This document shows, piece after piece, positions 34,586-43,678 of a DNA stretch of 64,000 nucleotides. The position numbers were made by a program, and so were the translations under genes. The stretch's first letter is position 1, and each line of letters begins with the position of its first letter. The notes under the pieces were generated by a model, which saw nothing but the letters and a program-made list of their open reading frames with translations, had not been told where the DNA came from and did not search any database. Origin of the DNA: Bacillota bacterium (GTDB lineage Bacteria; Bacillota; Clostridia; Acetivibrionales; DSM-1351); assembly GCA_023415305.1 (NCBI GenBank), contig JAEZKZ010000082.1:62001-126000 (forward strand), in the 5' to 3' direction.

Positions 34586-35207
34586 GGTACTCGGAATAAA
34601 TGAAGGCGCATCAGAAGAAGAGATTAAGAAGGCGTACAGGGAGCAGGTAAAAAAATATCACCCTGACCAATATCAGGATAATCCCCTTTCAAAATTGGCA
34701 GAAGATAAGCTGAGAGAGGTTAATGAAGCCTATGAGTATCTTACAGGCAAAGGGCAGTCTGCCAAAACCAGTAACGGTTGGAGCGGAAGAAGCAGTTATC
34801 CTGGAGGGAGAAGCGGCACTGGAGCAGGACAGAACTACGGTGATGGCAGCTTCAGACAGGTGAGGATGTATATAAACAGCGGAAACATCGCTGCCGCCGA
34901 GGCAATGCTTGAGAGTATTCCGGATAAAACCGCAGAATGGTTCTATCTGAGAGGCCTGATATTTATGAAAAAAGGCTGGTATAATGAGGCAATGATGAAT
35001 ATACGTCAGGCTTGCAACATGGACCCTTCAAATTATGAATACAGAGACGCTTTGAACAGAATGAATTCAAACAACAACATGTACCGTGGAAATGCAAACA
35101 ACCGCGGCTACGGGGCAGGGCCAAGCTTTTGTGATATGTGTATGTGTGCCTGGTGCTCAGATTCTCTGTGTGAATGCTGTGGCGGTGACCTGATTGGATG
35201 CTGTTAA
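34569..35207 (+). CDS. DnaJ-domain protein with cysteine-rich C terminus
   Basis: About 212 residues. The N-terminal J domain (1-65) has KNPYEVLGINEGASEEEIKKAYR and the HPD motif in KKYHPDQY, so it can stimulate an Hsp70 ATPase. A Gly/Ser/Tyr-rich linker follows. A TPR-like stretch (about 95-150) has AEWFYLRGLIFMKKGWYNEAMMNIRQACNMDPSN. The tail is packed with cysteines (FCDMCMCAWCSDSLCECC and a final GCC). GTG at 34569 gives an 11-base spacing to GAGGAG; GTG at 34560 is only 2 bases from it. It is encoded in overlap with the DUF5685 gene, suggesting joint function. Confidence 0.8.
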   Translation: MKNPYEVLGINEGASEEEIKKAYREQVKKYHPDQYQDNPLSKLAEDKLREVNEAYEYLTGKGQSAKTSNGWSGRSSYPGGRSGTGAGQNYGDGSFRQVRMYINSGNIAAAEAMLESIPDKTAEWFYLRGLIFMKKGWYNEAMMNIRQACNMDPSNYEYRDALNRMNSNNNMYRGNANNRGYGAGPSFCDMCMCAWCSDSLCECCGGDLIGCC

Positions 35208-35310
35208 GGGAAAGACATTGATTAAATTATTGTGATTTCGTGAAGTTAAATGCAGGGAACTGGGATAATTTGACTTGTTATATAGAACGGGTTCGGAGGA
35301 TTTGTACTAA

Positions 35311-35826
35311 ATGAACAATGGCTCGAGAGTAAAAAGAATTACGCTGAGCGGTATACTTCTTGCGTTTACAGTAATATGTGTTTTTCTTGCAGCGGTGCTT
35401 CCCACAAGCAAACTGTCTTTATACGCCCTAAGCTCACTTTTTATGTCAGTAATAATAATTGAGTTCGGTACAAAGGCCGGCTGGGCGTTTTATCTGGCAT
35501 CAGCCATATTGTCTGCTTTACTGGTACCCAGGCTTGAAGTAATTCCGTTTATAGTTTTTTTCGGTATATACGGGCTCATAAAGCTCTATATTGAAAGGCG
35601 TAACAGTAGAATTACAGAGTATATTTTGAAGCTTGCTTATTTTAATATCTGCCTTATTTTAGGTCTTTTCTTCCTGAAGGAGATTATTTTGAACGGTGTT
35701 AATCTGTCTGCGCCTGTTTACATAGTTGCAGCTGTGCTGGAGGTCGTATTTGTGATATATGACTATATATACACCCTGTTTATCAGATTTTACGGCACAC
35801 AGTTGAAGCAGAGGTTAAGGCTATAG
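35311..35826 (+). CDS. Integral membrane protein, unknown function
   Basis: A 171-residue hydrophobic protein with about five or six membrane helices (near 12-30, 35-52, 55-72, 76-92, 105-125 and 132-155). The arrangement recalls small S-component-like or DUF2232-type membrane proteins, but no conserved motif identifies a substrate. GGAGG lies before the ATG at 35311. It follows the DnaJ-domain gene by about 100 bases without a visible terminator. Confidence 0.6.
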   Translation: MNNGSRVKRITLSGILLAFTVICVFLAAVLPTSKLSLYALSSLFMSVIIIEFGTKAGWAFYLASAILSALLVPRLEVIPFIVFFGIYGLIKLYIERRNSRITEYILKLAYFNICLILGLFFLKEIILNGVNLSAPVYIVAAVLEVVFVIYDYIYTLFIRFYGTQLKQRLRL

Positions 35827-35929
35827 ATCAGGGGAATAGAGAAATAATTTGAAAACCGACGCCTTGTATATTACAATATTTGTAAATACATGCACGTACT
35901 AACACCTGAACTACCGGGGGAGGTAAAAA

Positions 35930-36220
35930 ATGTCGTCAGCGTTTTCATATTCCATTGCTGTTTTCATAATCATACTTATCGCAGGCTGCGCCGTTAATTT
36001 GCTGGTGCAGCATTATATTTTTCAGTTATTGGGTATCGCTTTCTTCTTTACATACATAATCATCAACTCTGCCATATTTGTGGAAAATACATATGATGTA
36101 GCCTATACAGATTTATTTTACAGGTCGCTGCCTTCTCTTTTCGGAATTTCAGCATGCCTTATAAGTATGACGCTGGGCTTTTGGATATTTCCATCAATAA
36201 GAATTAAATTCAAGGATTAA
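35930..36220 (+). CDS. Small membrane protein of 96 residues
   Basis: A hydrophobic protein with three likely membrane helices (about 5-27, 29-50 and 68-90) and no charged catalytic motif. GGGGGAGG precedes the ATG at 35930. No recognised family. It ends 26 bases before the promoter of the XRE-cupin gene. Confidence 0.55.
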   Translation: MSSAFSYSIAVFIIILIAGCAVNLLVQHYIFQLLGIAFFFTYIIINSAIFVENTYDVAYTDLFYRSLPSLFGISACLISMTLGFWIFPSIRIKFKD

Positions 36221-36245
36221 CTAATAAGGGTTACAATAAAATATT

Positions 36246-36275
36246 TTGCGGTAGCTGCCGGGCTTGTGCTATAAT
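36246..36275 (+). promoter_or_regulatory. Promoter of the XRE-cupin/acyl-CoA synthetase unit
   Basis: TTGCGG (36246-36251) and TATAAT (36270-36275) are 18 bases apart, with TGTGC preceding the -10, the same extended element as the promoter at 21671-21698. The start point would be near 36282, giving a leader of about 180 bases. Confidence 0.6.
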
Positions 36276-36281
36276 TAAAAT

Positions 36282-36461
36282 GTTTGCTAAATGGAATATT
36301 TATGAATTATTTCCTTAGGACATTAAGAATTAAAGACATGCCCGTTTTTATTGTGCACTCTGTTCTTGTCCCGGGATAACTATAAAATAAATGACGGCTA
36401 AAACGGCCACAAACGGTGCAAGTCGGTGAGGACGTTATGCCTGTCGGAAATGGAGACCTTT
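36282..36461 (+). promoter_or_regulatory. 180-base leader with possible RNA structure upstream of the XRE-cupin gene
   Basis: The leader contains GGC-TAAAAC-GGCC (36393-36407) and ACGGTGCAAGTCGG (about 36413-36427), and then TGTCGGAAATGGAGACC before the start codon. Some pieces recall the core of cobalamin riboswitches (GGTGCAAGTC and a B12-box-like end), but the large B12 box and P1-P6 arrangement are not convincingly present. I therefore only call it a candidate cis-regulatory RNA. Confidence 0.35.
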
Positions 36462-37010
36462 ATGAATGAAAAAGTAAAAGATATTGCTGTCAGAATCAAG
36501 GGCTTAAGATTGTTGGCCGGAAGCACACAGGAAGAGGTAGCAAAGGCCGTCGGAATAAAAATAGATGAGTACGTAAGATATGAAGATGCACTGGATGATA
36601 TCCCGGTGAGTATTTTGTATGAGCTTGCAGATTATTATAATGTTGATATGACTGAAATATTGACAGGAACCTCACCAAAACTCCATGATATTTGTTTTGT
36701 TAAAAAGGGCGAGGGGTTGAAAGTCGAAAGGTACGACCAATACAGTTTTGAAAGTCTGGCTTACAAGTATTCCAACAGAAAAATCGAGCCGATGTATGTG
36801 GTTCTCGATCCTAACAATAGTCCTGACATGGTTTCACATAAGGGGCAGGAATTTAACTACTGTCTGGAAGGCAGGATGAGGGTAGTTGTGGGTAAAGAAG
36901 TGTTTGACATGGCACCTGGGGACTCACTGTATTACAATTCTACCATTCCGCATAAAATGGTTGCCCTTGATGACAAGGAAGCTAAGTTCCTGACAGTGAT
37001 TCTTCTCTAA
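36462..37010 (+). CDS. XRE-family regulator with C-terminal cupin domain
   Basis: A 182-residue regulator. The HTH_XRE domain at about 8-62 (RIKGLRLLAGSTQEEVAKAVG and ELADYYNVDMTEIL) is followed by a cupin_2 domain at about 110-180 with SHKGQEFNYCLEGRMRVVVG, MAPGDSLYYNSTIPHKMVAL. The cupin may sense a small metabolite. GGAGA supports ATG at 36462. The acyl-CoA synthetase gene follows by 117 bases; in related genomes this regulator type is paired with AMP-forming synthetases, so it probably controls that gene. Confidence 0.85.
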   Translation: MNEKVKDIAVRIKGLRLLAGSTQEEVAKAVGIKIDEYVRYEDALDDIPVSILYELADYYNVDMTEILTGTSPKLHDICFVKKGEGLKVERYDQYSFESLAYKYSNRKIEPMYVVLDPNNSPDMVSHKGQEFNYCLEGRMRVVVGKEVFDMAPGDSLYYNSTIPHKMVALDDKEAKFLTVILL

Positions 37011-37127
37011 CCATACAGTATGAAAAGAGAATTAACGACAGCTAAGTGAATACTAGCAGTATCGGCAACTGTTAATTTAAATAGATATGTATCATATCAG
37101 AAAGAATAATTACTGGAGGATTTATAT

Positions 37128-38807
37128 ATGAGCTTGGATATAAAATACCTGGAAAAAGCGGAGTTTTCATCCTATGAGGATTTTTGCGAAAACTTTAAAC
37201 TTAACGTTCCCGACAATTTTAATTTTGCCTATGACATAATTGATGAATATGCTAACACTGAACCGGACAGGACGGCACTTGTATGGTGTGACGATAACGG
37301 CGGTGAGAGGAAGTTTACCTTTAAAGAACTGAAATTCTGGTCCGATAAGACTGCAAATTATCTTAAAGCGAAGGGAATTAGTAAGGGCGATAAGGTCATG
37401 TTTATTCTTAGAAGAAGATATGAATTCTACTTTTTTGCCTTTGCTGCCATGAAAATTGGAGCAATTTTTATTCCTTCAACAAATCAGCTTATGAAGAAGG
37501 ATATAGTTTATAGAAATAATGCTGCCGAAGTAAAGGCCATAGTTGCTTTCTCCGACAAGGAAATAATTGAACACGTTAACAGCGCAGCAAAAGAATCACC
37601 AACTGTAAGTACATATATCATGGTTGGGGGTTCCAGCGGAGACTGGATGGATTACGACAATGAGATTAAAGATATACCCGAGGCTTGGAGCAGGCCTGAA
37701 GGAGCATACAATACATATAATAACGATCTGATGATCATTTATTTTACTTCAGGGACTACCAGTATGCCCAAAATGGCTATGCATGACTTTACATATCCAC
37801 TGGGGCATATTGTAACCGCGAAATACTGGCAGAGGGTTCAGGAAAAAGGACTCCACCTTACAGTTGCAGACTCGGGCTGGGCAAAGTTTGCCTGGGGAAA
37901 GCTCTTCGGGCAATGGATATCCGGTGCTGTTCAGTTTCTTTATGATATGGACAGGTTTGATCCCTGCAAACTTTTGGAAAAGATTGAGAAGTACCAGATT
38001 AAGACATTCTGCGCTCCACCTACAATTTATAGATTTATGCTGCAAAATGATATAACAAAGTATGACTTGTCGTCTCTGGTACATTGCTCAACAGCAGGAG
38101 AACCGTTAAATCCTGAGATATTCAACAGGTTTAAAAAGCTGACAGGGCTAGAAATATTAAATGGCTTCGGACAGACAGAGACAACGGTTATCGTCGCAAA
38201 CTATGAGTGGCTTAAGGTAGACCCGGGAGCTATGGGAATGCCCAATCCCGCTTACAATATCGATGTTGTCGACGAAAACAATAAGTCCTGTCCTGTGGGC
38301 GAAGAAGGCGAACTTGTTATAAGAGGTGTAGATTCAAATAAACCCTCGGGACTTTTCTGCGGGTACTATAAGGACCCTGAGGCTACTGCAAAGGTATGGT
38401 ATGACGATACCTACCATACCGGCGACGTTGTATACAAGGATGAGCACGGCTTCCTCTGGTTCGTAGGCAGAAATGACGATGTTATAAAGGCTTCAGGATA
38501 CAGAATCAGTCCCTTTGAAGTTGAGAGTGCTCTGATCGAGCATCCTGCTGTTGTAGAATGTGCTGTAACTGGTGCGCCGGATGCAGTAAGGGGAACAGTT
38601 GTAAAAGCAACGGTAATTCTGGCAAAAGGCTATGAACCTACCGAAGAATTGAAAAAGGAAATACAAAATTACGTAAAAAATAATACTGCGCCATATAAAT
38701 ATCCACGTATTATTGAGTTTGTTGATGAATTGCCGAAAACAATTAGTGGTAAGATAAAAAGAGCGCAGCTTCGACATGATGATCGCAGGAAATTTGAGTC
38801 TACATAA
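37128..38807 (+). CDS. AMP-forming acyl-CoA synthetase (acetyl/medium-chain acyl-CoA ligase family)
   Basis: A 559-residue ANL-superfamily enzyme. The P-loop-like A3 motif is IIYFTSGTTSMPKMAMHD (about 203-220), A5 is LNGFGQTETTV, A7 is YHTGDVVYKDEHGFLWFVGRNDDVIKASGYRISPFEVE, and the catalytic A10 Lys is in PKTISGKIKRAQLR near the C terminus. It joins a carboxylate to CoA via an acyl-AMP. Length and the NFAYDIIDEYA opening resemble the acetyl-CoA synthetase-like branch found with XRE-cupin regulators in clostridia. The exact acid is unknown. mutS2 follows after 43 bases. Confidence 0.9.
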   Translation: MSLDIKYLEKAEFSSYEDFCENFKLNVPDNFNFAYDIIDEYANTEPDRTALVWCDDNGGERKFTFKELKFWSDKTANYLKAKGISKGDKVMFILRRRYEFYFFAFAAMKIGAIFIPSTNQLMKKDIVYRNNAAEVKAIVAFSDKEIIEHVNSAAKESPTVSTYIMVGGSSGDWMDYDNEIKDIPEAWSRPEGAYNTYNNDLMIIYFTSGTTSMPKMAMHDFTYPLGHIVTAKYWQRVQEKGLHLTVADSGWAKFAWGKLFGQWISGAVQFLYDMDRFDPCKLLEKIEKYQIKTFCAPPTIYRFMLQNDITKYDLSSLVHCSTAGEPLNPEIFNRFKKLTGLEILNGFGQTETTVIVANYEWLKVDPGAMGMPNPAYNIDVVDENNKSCPVGEEGELVIRGVDSNKPSGLFCGYYKDPEATAKVWYDDTYHTGDVVYKDEHGFLWFVGRNDDVIKASGYRISPFEVESALIEHPAVVECAVTGAPDAVRGTVVKATVILAKGYEPTEELKKEIQNYVKNNTAPYKYPRIIEFVDELPKTISGKIKRAQLRHDDRRKFEST

Positions 38808-38850
38808 TAGAAGAGTTCGGTTTCCTGTACAGGAAAGGTAAGCGTCTGCT

Positions 38851-41229
38851 ATGAATGAAAAAACACTAAGAGTACTTGAATATGAAAAGATAATAGATAA
38901 ATTGAAGGCATTAACTGCCTCTGAATTGGGAAGAGAGCTTGTTGAGGAGCTTTCACCCCAGACTGATTTTAATGCCGTAGAAAAAATGCTCACTGAGACC
39001 AACGATGGAGTGGGTTGTATTGTAAGACGCGGTTCGCCGCCGCTTGGAGGAATACACGATATCAGAGCAAGTTTGAAGAGACTTGATCTGGGTGGAATTC
39101 TGAATGCCGGAGAGCTCCTTAAGATTGGAGGAGTACTTCGTGCTGCCAGAAGACTGAAGGGCTATATAAATGACAAGCTGGATGAGAATAGTGAGAGCAT
39201 AGTTAAAGAACTGATATCTTGTCTGGAATCCAACCAGAGGCTGGAACAGAAAATAGATTTGTGTATTGTAAACGAGGAGGAGATTGCTGATAACGCAAGT
39301 CCTGCACTAAACACCATAAGACGTCAGATAAAGGATCAGCAAGCCTCCATAAAGAACAAGCTCAATGACCTGATTCGTTCATCAAAATATCAGAAATACA
39401 TCCAGGAATCTGTAGTAACCCTGAGAGGTGACAGATATGTTATACCTGTCAAACAGGAACATAGAAATGACATCCCCGGTTTGGTGCATGATGCCTCCTC
39501 CAGCGGAGCCACCCTGTTTGTTGAACCGATGGGAGTTGTGGAAGCCAATAATGCCATCAAGCAGCTTAAAATAAAGGAACAGGCTGAAATAGAGAGAATA
39601 CTTGCTGAACTGTCTCAAGAAGCCTCTCTGCTTTTGCCGCAGTTGAATGCAAATATGAGCATTATGGCAAGGCTTGATTTTATTTTTGCTAAAGCAAAGT
39701 TGGCCACTGACCTTAATGGCATTTGCCCAAGAATAAATCAAGACGGTAAGATTATTATCAAAAAGGGAAGACATCCTCTGCTGGACCCAAGAACAGTAGT
39801 TCCGATAGATTTCTGGATTGGAGAAAAATTCAGTTCTCTTATAGTCACTGGGCCAAATACCGGCGGAAAGACTGTTTCACTTAAAACAGTCGGACTGTTT
39901 ACACTGATGATGCAAAGCGGTTTGCTGGTTCCTGCAAATGAAGGAACCGAAATGAGTGTATATGACAGAATTTATGCTGATATAGGCGATGAACAGAGCA
40001 TTGAGCAAAGTCTCAGTACCTTTTCTTCACATATGAAAAACATTGTGGAAATTCTTAAAAATGTAAATGGTAGGTCATTGGTATTGTTTGATGAACTTGG
40101 GGCAGGTACAGATCCGACTGAGGGTGCTGCCCTTGCAATGTCCATATTGGAGTGCCTGCATCAGATGGGGGCAACAACACTCGCAACCACACACTATGCA
40201 GAGTTAAAGGTCTATGCTATTTCTACGGCAGGAGTTGAAAATGCATCCTGTGAATTTGACGTTGAAACACTGAGACCCACCTATAAGCTGCTTATAGGTG
40301 TACCCGGTAAAAGTAATGCCTTTGCCATTTCAAAGAGACTAGGACTGACAGATGACATAATTGAAAGGTCAAAAGAATTCCTTTCGCAGGAGGATATCAG
40401 ATTTGAGGATATTCTCTTGAGTATAGAAAAGAACCGCAGTGAAGCTGAGAGGGAAAAAATGAGAGCTGAGAGCTATAGACTCGAAGCTGAAAGATTGAAA
40501 AGAGACCTTGAAGCTCAGAAGAGAAGGCTTGAAGCACAGAAGGAAAGTGAACTCCGCAAGGCTAGAGAAGAGGCCAGACGTATACTTGTTGATTCTAAGA
40601 GACAAGCAGAGGAACTTGTTTCTGAAATGAAGAGATTGGCCAAGGAACAGGAGGAAGCCGAGGTCAGACGACAGACAGAGGAACTCCGTCAGAAGCTCAA
40701 CAAAAGTATAAGCGGCCTGGATGACTCGCTGGTTGAATCCATAATGCCCAAGAAGGGACTGGTCAAGCCTCCTAAGAACCTGAAACCTGGGGATTCTGTA
40801 CTCATAGTAAATCTGAATCAGAAGGGAACAGTGCTTTCGACTCCCGATAAGAATGGAGAGTGCCAGGTACAGGCAGGAATCATTAAGATAAATGTTCATA
40901 TATCGAATTTAAAGCTTATAGATGAGCAGAAGCTTCAGCTCCAGAAAACAGGTATGGGCAAAATTGGAGTTTCCAAAGCCCAGAGCATGTCCTCCGAAAT
41001 AGATCTAAGGGGAATGCTGCTGGATGAGGCTATTGAGGTAGTGGATAAGTATCTGGATGATGCCAGTATAGCAGGTTTAGGCATGGTAACACTGGTGCAC
41101 GGAAAAGGCACCGGGGCTCTAAGAGCCGGCCTGCAGCAGCATTTGAAGCATAACCCTCATATTAAGAGCTTCAGACTGGGCAAGCTGGGTGAAGGAGAAA
41201 GCGGAGTAACTATAGTTGAATTGAAATAA
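38851..41229 (+). CDS. mutS2: MutS2: DNA/ribosome-associated ATPase with Smr domain
   Basis: A 792-residue MutS2. The N-terminal clamp and core lack a mismatch-recognition domain. The ATPase has Walker A TGPNTGGKTVSLKT, Walker B VLFDELGAGTDPTEGAAL, and the H-loop ATTHYAELK. A long coiled coil (about 520-640) is rich in Glu/Arg. A KOW-like piece (PGDSVLIVNLNQKGTV) precedes the C-terminal Smr nuclease-like domain (about 715-790) with IDLRGMLLDEAIE and VHGKGTGALR. MutS2 suppresses recombination and, in Bacillus, rescues collided ribosomes. It has its own start after AGGAAAGG. Confidence 0.95.
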   Translation: MNEKTLRVLEYEKIIDKLKALTASELGRELVEELSPQTDFNAVEKMLTETNDGVGCIVRRGSPPLGGIHDIRASLKRLDLGGILNAGELLKIGGVLRAARRLKGYINDKLDENSESIVKELISCLESNQRLEQKIDLCIVNEEEIADNASPALNTIRRQIKDQQASIKNKLNDLIRSSKYQKYIQESVVTLRGDRYVIPVKQEHRNDIPGLVHDASSSGATLFVEPMGVVEANNAIKQLKIKEQAEIERILAELSQEASLLLPQLNANMSIMARLDFIFAKAKLATDLNGICPRINQDGKIIIKKGRHPLLDPRTVVPIDFWIGEKFSSLIVTGPNTGGKTVSLKTVGLFTLMMQSGLLVPANEGTEMSVYDRIYADIGDEQSIEQSLSTFSSHMKNIVEILKNVNGRSLVLFDELGAGTDPTEGAALAMSILECLHQMGATTLATTHYAELKVYAISTAGVENASCEFDVETLRPTYKLLIGVPGKSNAFAISKRLGLTDDIIERSKEFLSQEDIRFEDILLSIEKNRSEAEREKMRAESYRLEAERLKRDLEAQKRRLEAQKESELRKAREEARRILVDSKRQAEELVSEMKRLAKEQEEAEVRRQTEELRQKLNKSISGLDDSLVESIMPKKGLVKPPKNLKPGDSVLIVNLNQKGTVLSTPDKNGECQVQAGIIKINVHISNLKLIDEQKLQLQKTGMGKIGVSKAQSMSSEIDLRGMLLDEAIEVVDKYLDDASIAGLGMVTLVHGKGTGALRAGLQQHLKHNPHIKSFRLGKLGEGESGVTIVELK

Positions 41230-41352
41230 CCTGATATGTGCATATCCCGGGTATTCTTATAGGGAGCCATTGAGAAATTTCTGTGCTGATTTTATGTTAA
41301 ACTTGCCTTAAAACTGCCTTAAATCATCAAAAATTACTGTAAATATGCACGG

Positions 41353-41381
41353 TTGACAATTCTGATTCATTTTATTAGAAT
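41353..41381 (+). promoter_or_regulatory. Promoter of typA
   Basis: TTGACA (41353-41358) and TAGAAT (41376-41381) are separated by 17 bases. Transcription would begin near 41388, at the start of an A/T-rich hairpin with TAGGGGTTT/AAACCCCTA arms (41385-41415) in the 5' leader of typA. Confidence 0.7.
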
Positions 41382-41384
41382 TAG

Positions 41385-41415
41385 TAGGGGTTTTTTTCTC
41401 AAAAATAAACCCCTA
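41385..41415 (+). promoter_or_regulatory. 5'-terminal hairpin in the typA leader
   Basis: TAGGGGTTT (41385-41393) pairs with AAACCCCTA (41407-41415) around an AT-rich loop. It lies at the predicted transcript start, so it may protect the mRNA end or be a terminator for mutS2 with its T run (41391-41397) inside the stem. Its T run is not placed as in a normal terminator. Confidence 0.45.
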
Positions 41416-41505
41416 TCGGAAGTATGCCGAGAAATAACTTAGCTTGATATACTTAAAAGATGATTAATAAAGGCAATTATTTAATGTAAATGAAGGAGAA
41501 TATTT

Positions 41506-43323
41506 GTGGATATAAGAAAGGATATTAGAAATATCGCAATAATAGCCCACGTTGACCATGGCAAGACCACACTTGTTGATGCCATGCTTAGACAGAGCGG
41601 GATTTTCAGAGAGAATGAAGCAGTGGCCGAGAGAGTTATGGACTCAAACGATCTGGAAAAGGAAAGAGGAATAACAATCCTCGCCAAGAATACAGCAGTA
41701 AACTATAACGGCATTAAAATCAATATTGTAGACACTCCGGGCCACGCTGACTTCGGCGGTGAGGTGGAACGTGTACTGAAAATGGTTGACGGTGTTCTAT
41801 TGTTGGTTGATGCTTTTGAAGGTTCTATGCCTCAGACTCGTTTCGTACTTAAAAAGGCTCTTTCCTTGAATCTGAAGCCTATTGTTGTTGTTAACAAAAT
41901 TGACAGACCTGAAGCAAGACCCGATGAAGTTGTAGATGAAATAATTGAGTTGTTTATTGAATTGGGAGCTGATGATGATCAGCTGGAATTCCCTGTAGTA
42001 TATGCTTCCTCCAGAGAAGGCTTTGCTGTGTGTGACCTCGGCGGAGAAAGAAAAGACTTAAAGCCATTGTTTGATATGATAGTTGATAAGGTGCCTGCTC
42101 CTCAGGGAGACCTTTCTGGTTCTCTTCAACTTCTGGTATCCAACATTGACTATGATGAATACGTTGGGAGAATAGCAATCGGAAGAGTGGAAAGAGGAGC
42201 TGTAAAGCTTGGTCAGCAGGCAGTTATCTGTAAAAAGGAAGGAAATGTTATAAACGCAAAAATAACAAAGCTATATTGCTATGAGGGCTTGAAACGTATT
42301 GAAACCGAGGAAGCCAAAATCGGTGATATTGTTGCGGTTTCCGGTGTAGGTGATGTTACAATCGGTGATACCATCTGTGAAGTAGGTGCACCCGATCCAC
42401 TGCCCTTTATTGCAATAGATGAGCCTACCCTTTCAATGACCTTTAGTGTAAACAACAGTCCGTTTGCAGGAAGAGAAGGAACTTTTGTTACTTCGAGACA
42501 CCTGAGAGACAGATTGTTCAAGGAACTTGAGACAAATGTCAGCTTGAGAGTGGAGGAAACCGAGTCTGCCGACGCCTTCGAGGTGTCAGGAAGAGGAGAA
42601 CTTCACCTTTCAATTTTAATTGAGACAATGAGAAGACAGGGCTACGAATTCCAGGTGTCCAAGCCTACAACTATAAACAAGGAAATAGACGGCGTATTGA
42701 TGGAGCCTATTGAATATCTTATGATTGATGTTCCGGAAGAATTTATGGGCGTTGTCATGGAGAAATTGGGAACAAGAAAATCTGAAATGGTGAATATGAC
42801 TTCTGCTAACCAGGGTTATATGAGACTTGAGTTTAAGATACCGGCAAGAGGCCTTATTGGATACAGATCAGAGCTTTTAACCGACACTAAGGGAAATGGA
42901 ATAATGAATCACGTGTTCCATAGCTATGAACCATACAAGGGCGATATTGCAACCAGACAAAGAGGCTCACTGGTAGCTTGGGAAGACGGAGAGGCAGTAA
43001 CCTATGGTCTTTATAATGCACAGGAAAGAGGAACCCTTTTCATCACTCCCGGAACTAAGGTTTATGAGGGAATGATTGTTGGAGAAAATGCAAGATATGA
43101 TGACCTTGTTGTTAATGTATGCAAAAAGAAGCATGTTACAAACATGAGAGCCTCCGGTTCGGATGAAGCACTGCGTTTGACTCCTCCGACGGTGCTTAGT
43201 CTTGAACAGGCGCTTGAATTCATAGCTGATGATGAGTTGGTTGAGATGACTCCTAAAAACATCCGCCTTAGAAAAAAAATACTCAATTCTGAAATGAGAG
43301 CAAAGGATAAGAGCAAGAAATGA
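41506..43323 (+). CDS. typA: TypA/BipA: ribosome-associated GTPase
   Basis: A 605-residue translational GTPase. The G domain has G1 AHVDHGKTTL, G2 RGITILAKN, G3 DTPGHADFGGE, and G4 NKIDRPEA. Domain II has SNIDYDEYVGRIAIGRV. EF-G-like domains III and V are followed by the BipA-specific C-terminal domain with RGSLVAWEDGEAVTYGLYNAQERG. It is needed for ribosome assembly and growth under stress or cold. GTG start at 41506 after AAGGAG. Confidence 0.97.
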   Translation: MDIRKDIRNIAIIAHVDHGKTTLVDAMLRQSGIFRENEAVAERVMDSNDLEKERGITILAKNTAVNYNGIKINIVDTPGHADFGGEVERVLKMVDGVLLLVDAFEGSMPQTRFVLKKALSLNLKPIVVVNKIDRPEARPDEVVDEIIELFIELGADDDQLEFPVVYASSREGFAVCDLGGERKDLKPLFDMIVDKVPAPQGDLSGSLQLLVSNIDYDEYVGRIAIGRVERGAVKLGQQAVICKKEGNVINAKITKLYCYEGLKRIETEEAKIGDIVAVSGVGDVTIGDTICEVGAPDPLPFIAIDEPTLSMTFSVNNSPFAGREGTFVTSRHLRDRLFKELETNVSLRVEETESADAFEVSGRGELHLSILIETMRRQGYEFQVSKPTTINKEIDGVLMEPIEYLMIDVPEEFMGVVMEKLGTRKSEMVNMTSANQGYMRLEFKIPARGLIGYRSELLTDTKGNGIMNHVFHSYEPYKGDIATRQRGSLVAWEDGEAVTYGLYNAQERGTLFITPGTKVYEGMIVGENARYDDLVVNVCKKKHVTNMRASGSDEALRLTPPTVLSLEQALEFIADDELVEMTPKNIRLRKKILNSEMRAKDKSKK

Positions 43324-43330
43324 TTTGGGT

Positions 43331-43372
43331 GTTAGAGATAGGGTGTTAGAGGTAGGAAGTTAGAGGTAAGAA
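43331..43372 (+). repeat. Three 14-bp tandem repeats rich in TAG/GAG triplets
   Basis: GTTAGAGATAGGGT, GTTAGAGGTAGGAA and GTTAGAGGTAAGAA follow each other directly after typA. The unit contains TAG twice, spaced by 3 and 5 bases. It resembles a short, irregular (G/U)AG array but is probably a simple purine repeat. Confidence 0.75.
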
Positions 43373-43431
43373 GCAAGAAGTTGGAAAGAACTAAACCACT
43401 TAAGTATACAGTTTAATATAGTATAATATTG

Positions 43432-43472
43432 CCGATGTAAAGCATTCATTTCTTTGCATCGGTAATTTTTTC
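43432..43472 (+). terminator. Intrinsic terminator of typA
   Basis: CCGATGTAAAG (43432-43442) pairs with CTTTGCATCGG (43452-43462, one G-T pair), followed by TAATTTTTTC. It lies about 110 bases after the typA stop. Confidence 0.8.
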
Positions 43473-43678
43473 TGTGTATTTATCGAAGGGGGCAGGAATG
43501 TCTCTTAGCGAACAAGTAATTTACATGCATCAGACTTTCTTGGACCATGTGTAGTATAATTTCCAGTAAGTTCACTATGCTGGACAAATACTGAAAAAAA
43601 TATTATAGTATTTAGTATAGCTGTATCAAATAGAGTCACATTATATTTTTTGATTTTTTTGAATGGAGTCAAGTATTA

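Larger units (their letters stand above)
43324..43678. other. Gene-free stretch between typA and mltG
   Basis: It contains three 14-bp purine-rich repeats (43331-43372), a terminator (43432-43472) and about 200 bases of AT-rich DNA. A 16-codon reading (MSLSEQVIYMHQ..., from ATG 43498, ending about 43555) has no supporting features and is probably spurious. No perfect promoter is seen for mltG. Confidence 0.6.

Noticed and set aside
36393..36461. Cobalamin riboswitch
   Set aside because: Only short fragments match (GGTGCAAGTC and a weak final box); the B12 box and multi-helix core are not present, so it is not called.
43331..43372. Functional TRAP binding site
   Set aside because: Triplet spacing is 3 and 5 bases and only about six triplets exist; a typical site has about 9-11 with 2-3-base spacing. 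Kept only as a repeat and a low-interest note.
43498..43555. 16-codon reading MSLSEQVIYMHQ before mltG
   Set aside because: It is too short and has no conserved feature or following gene context; likely chance.
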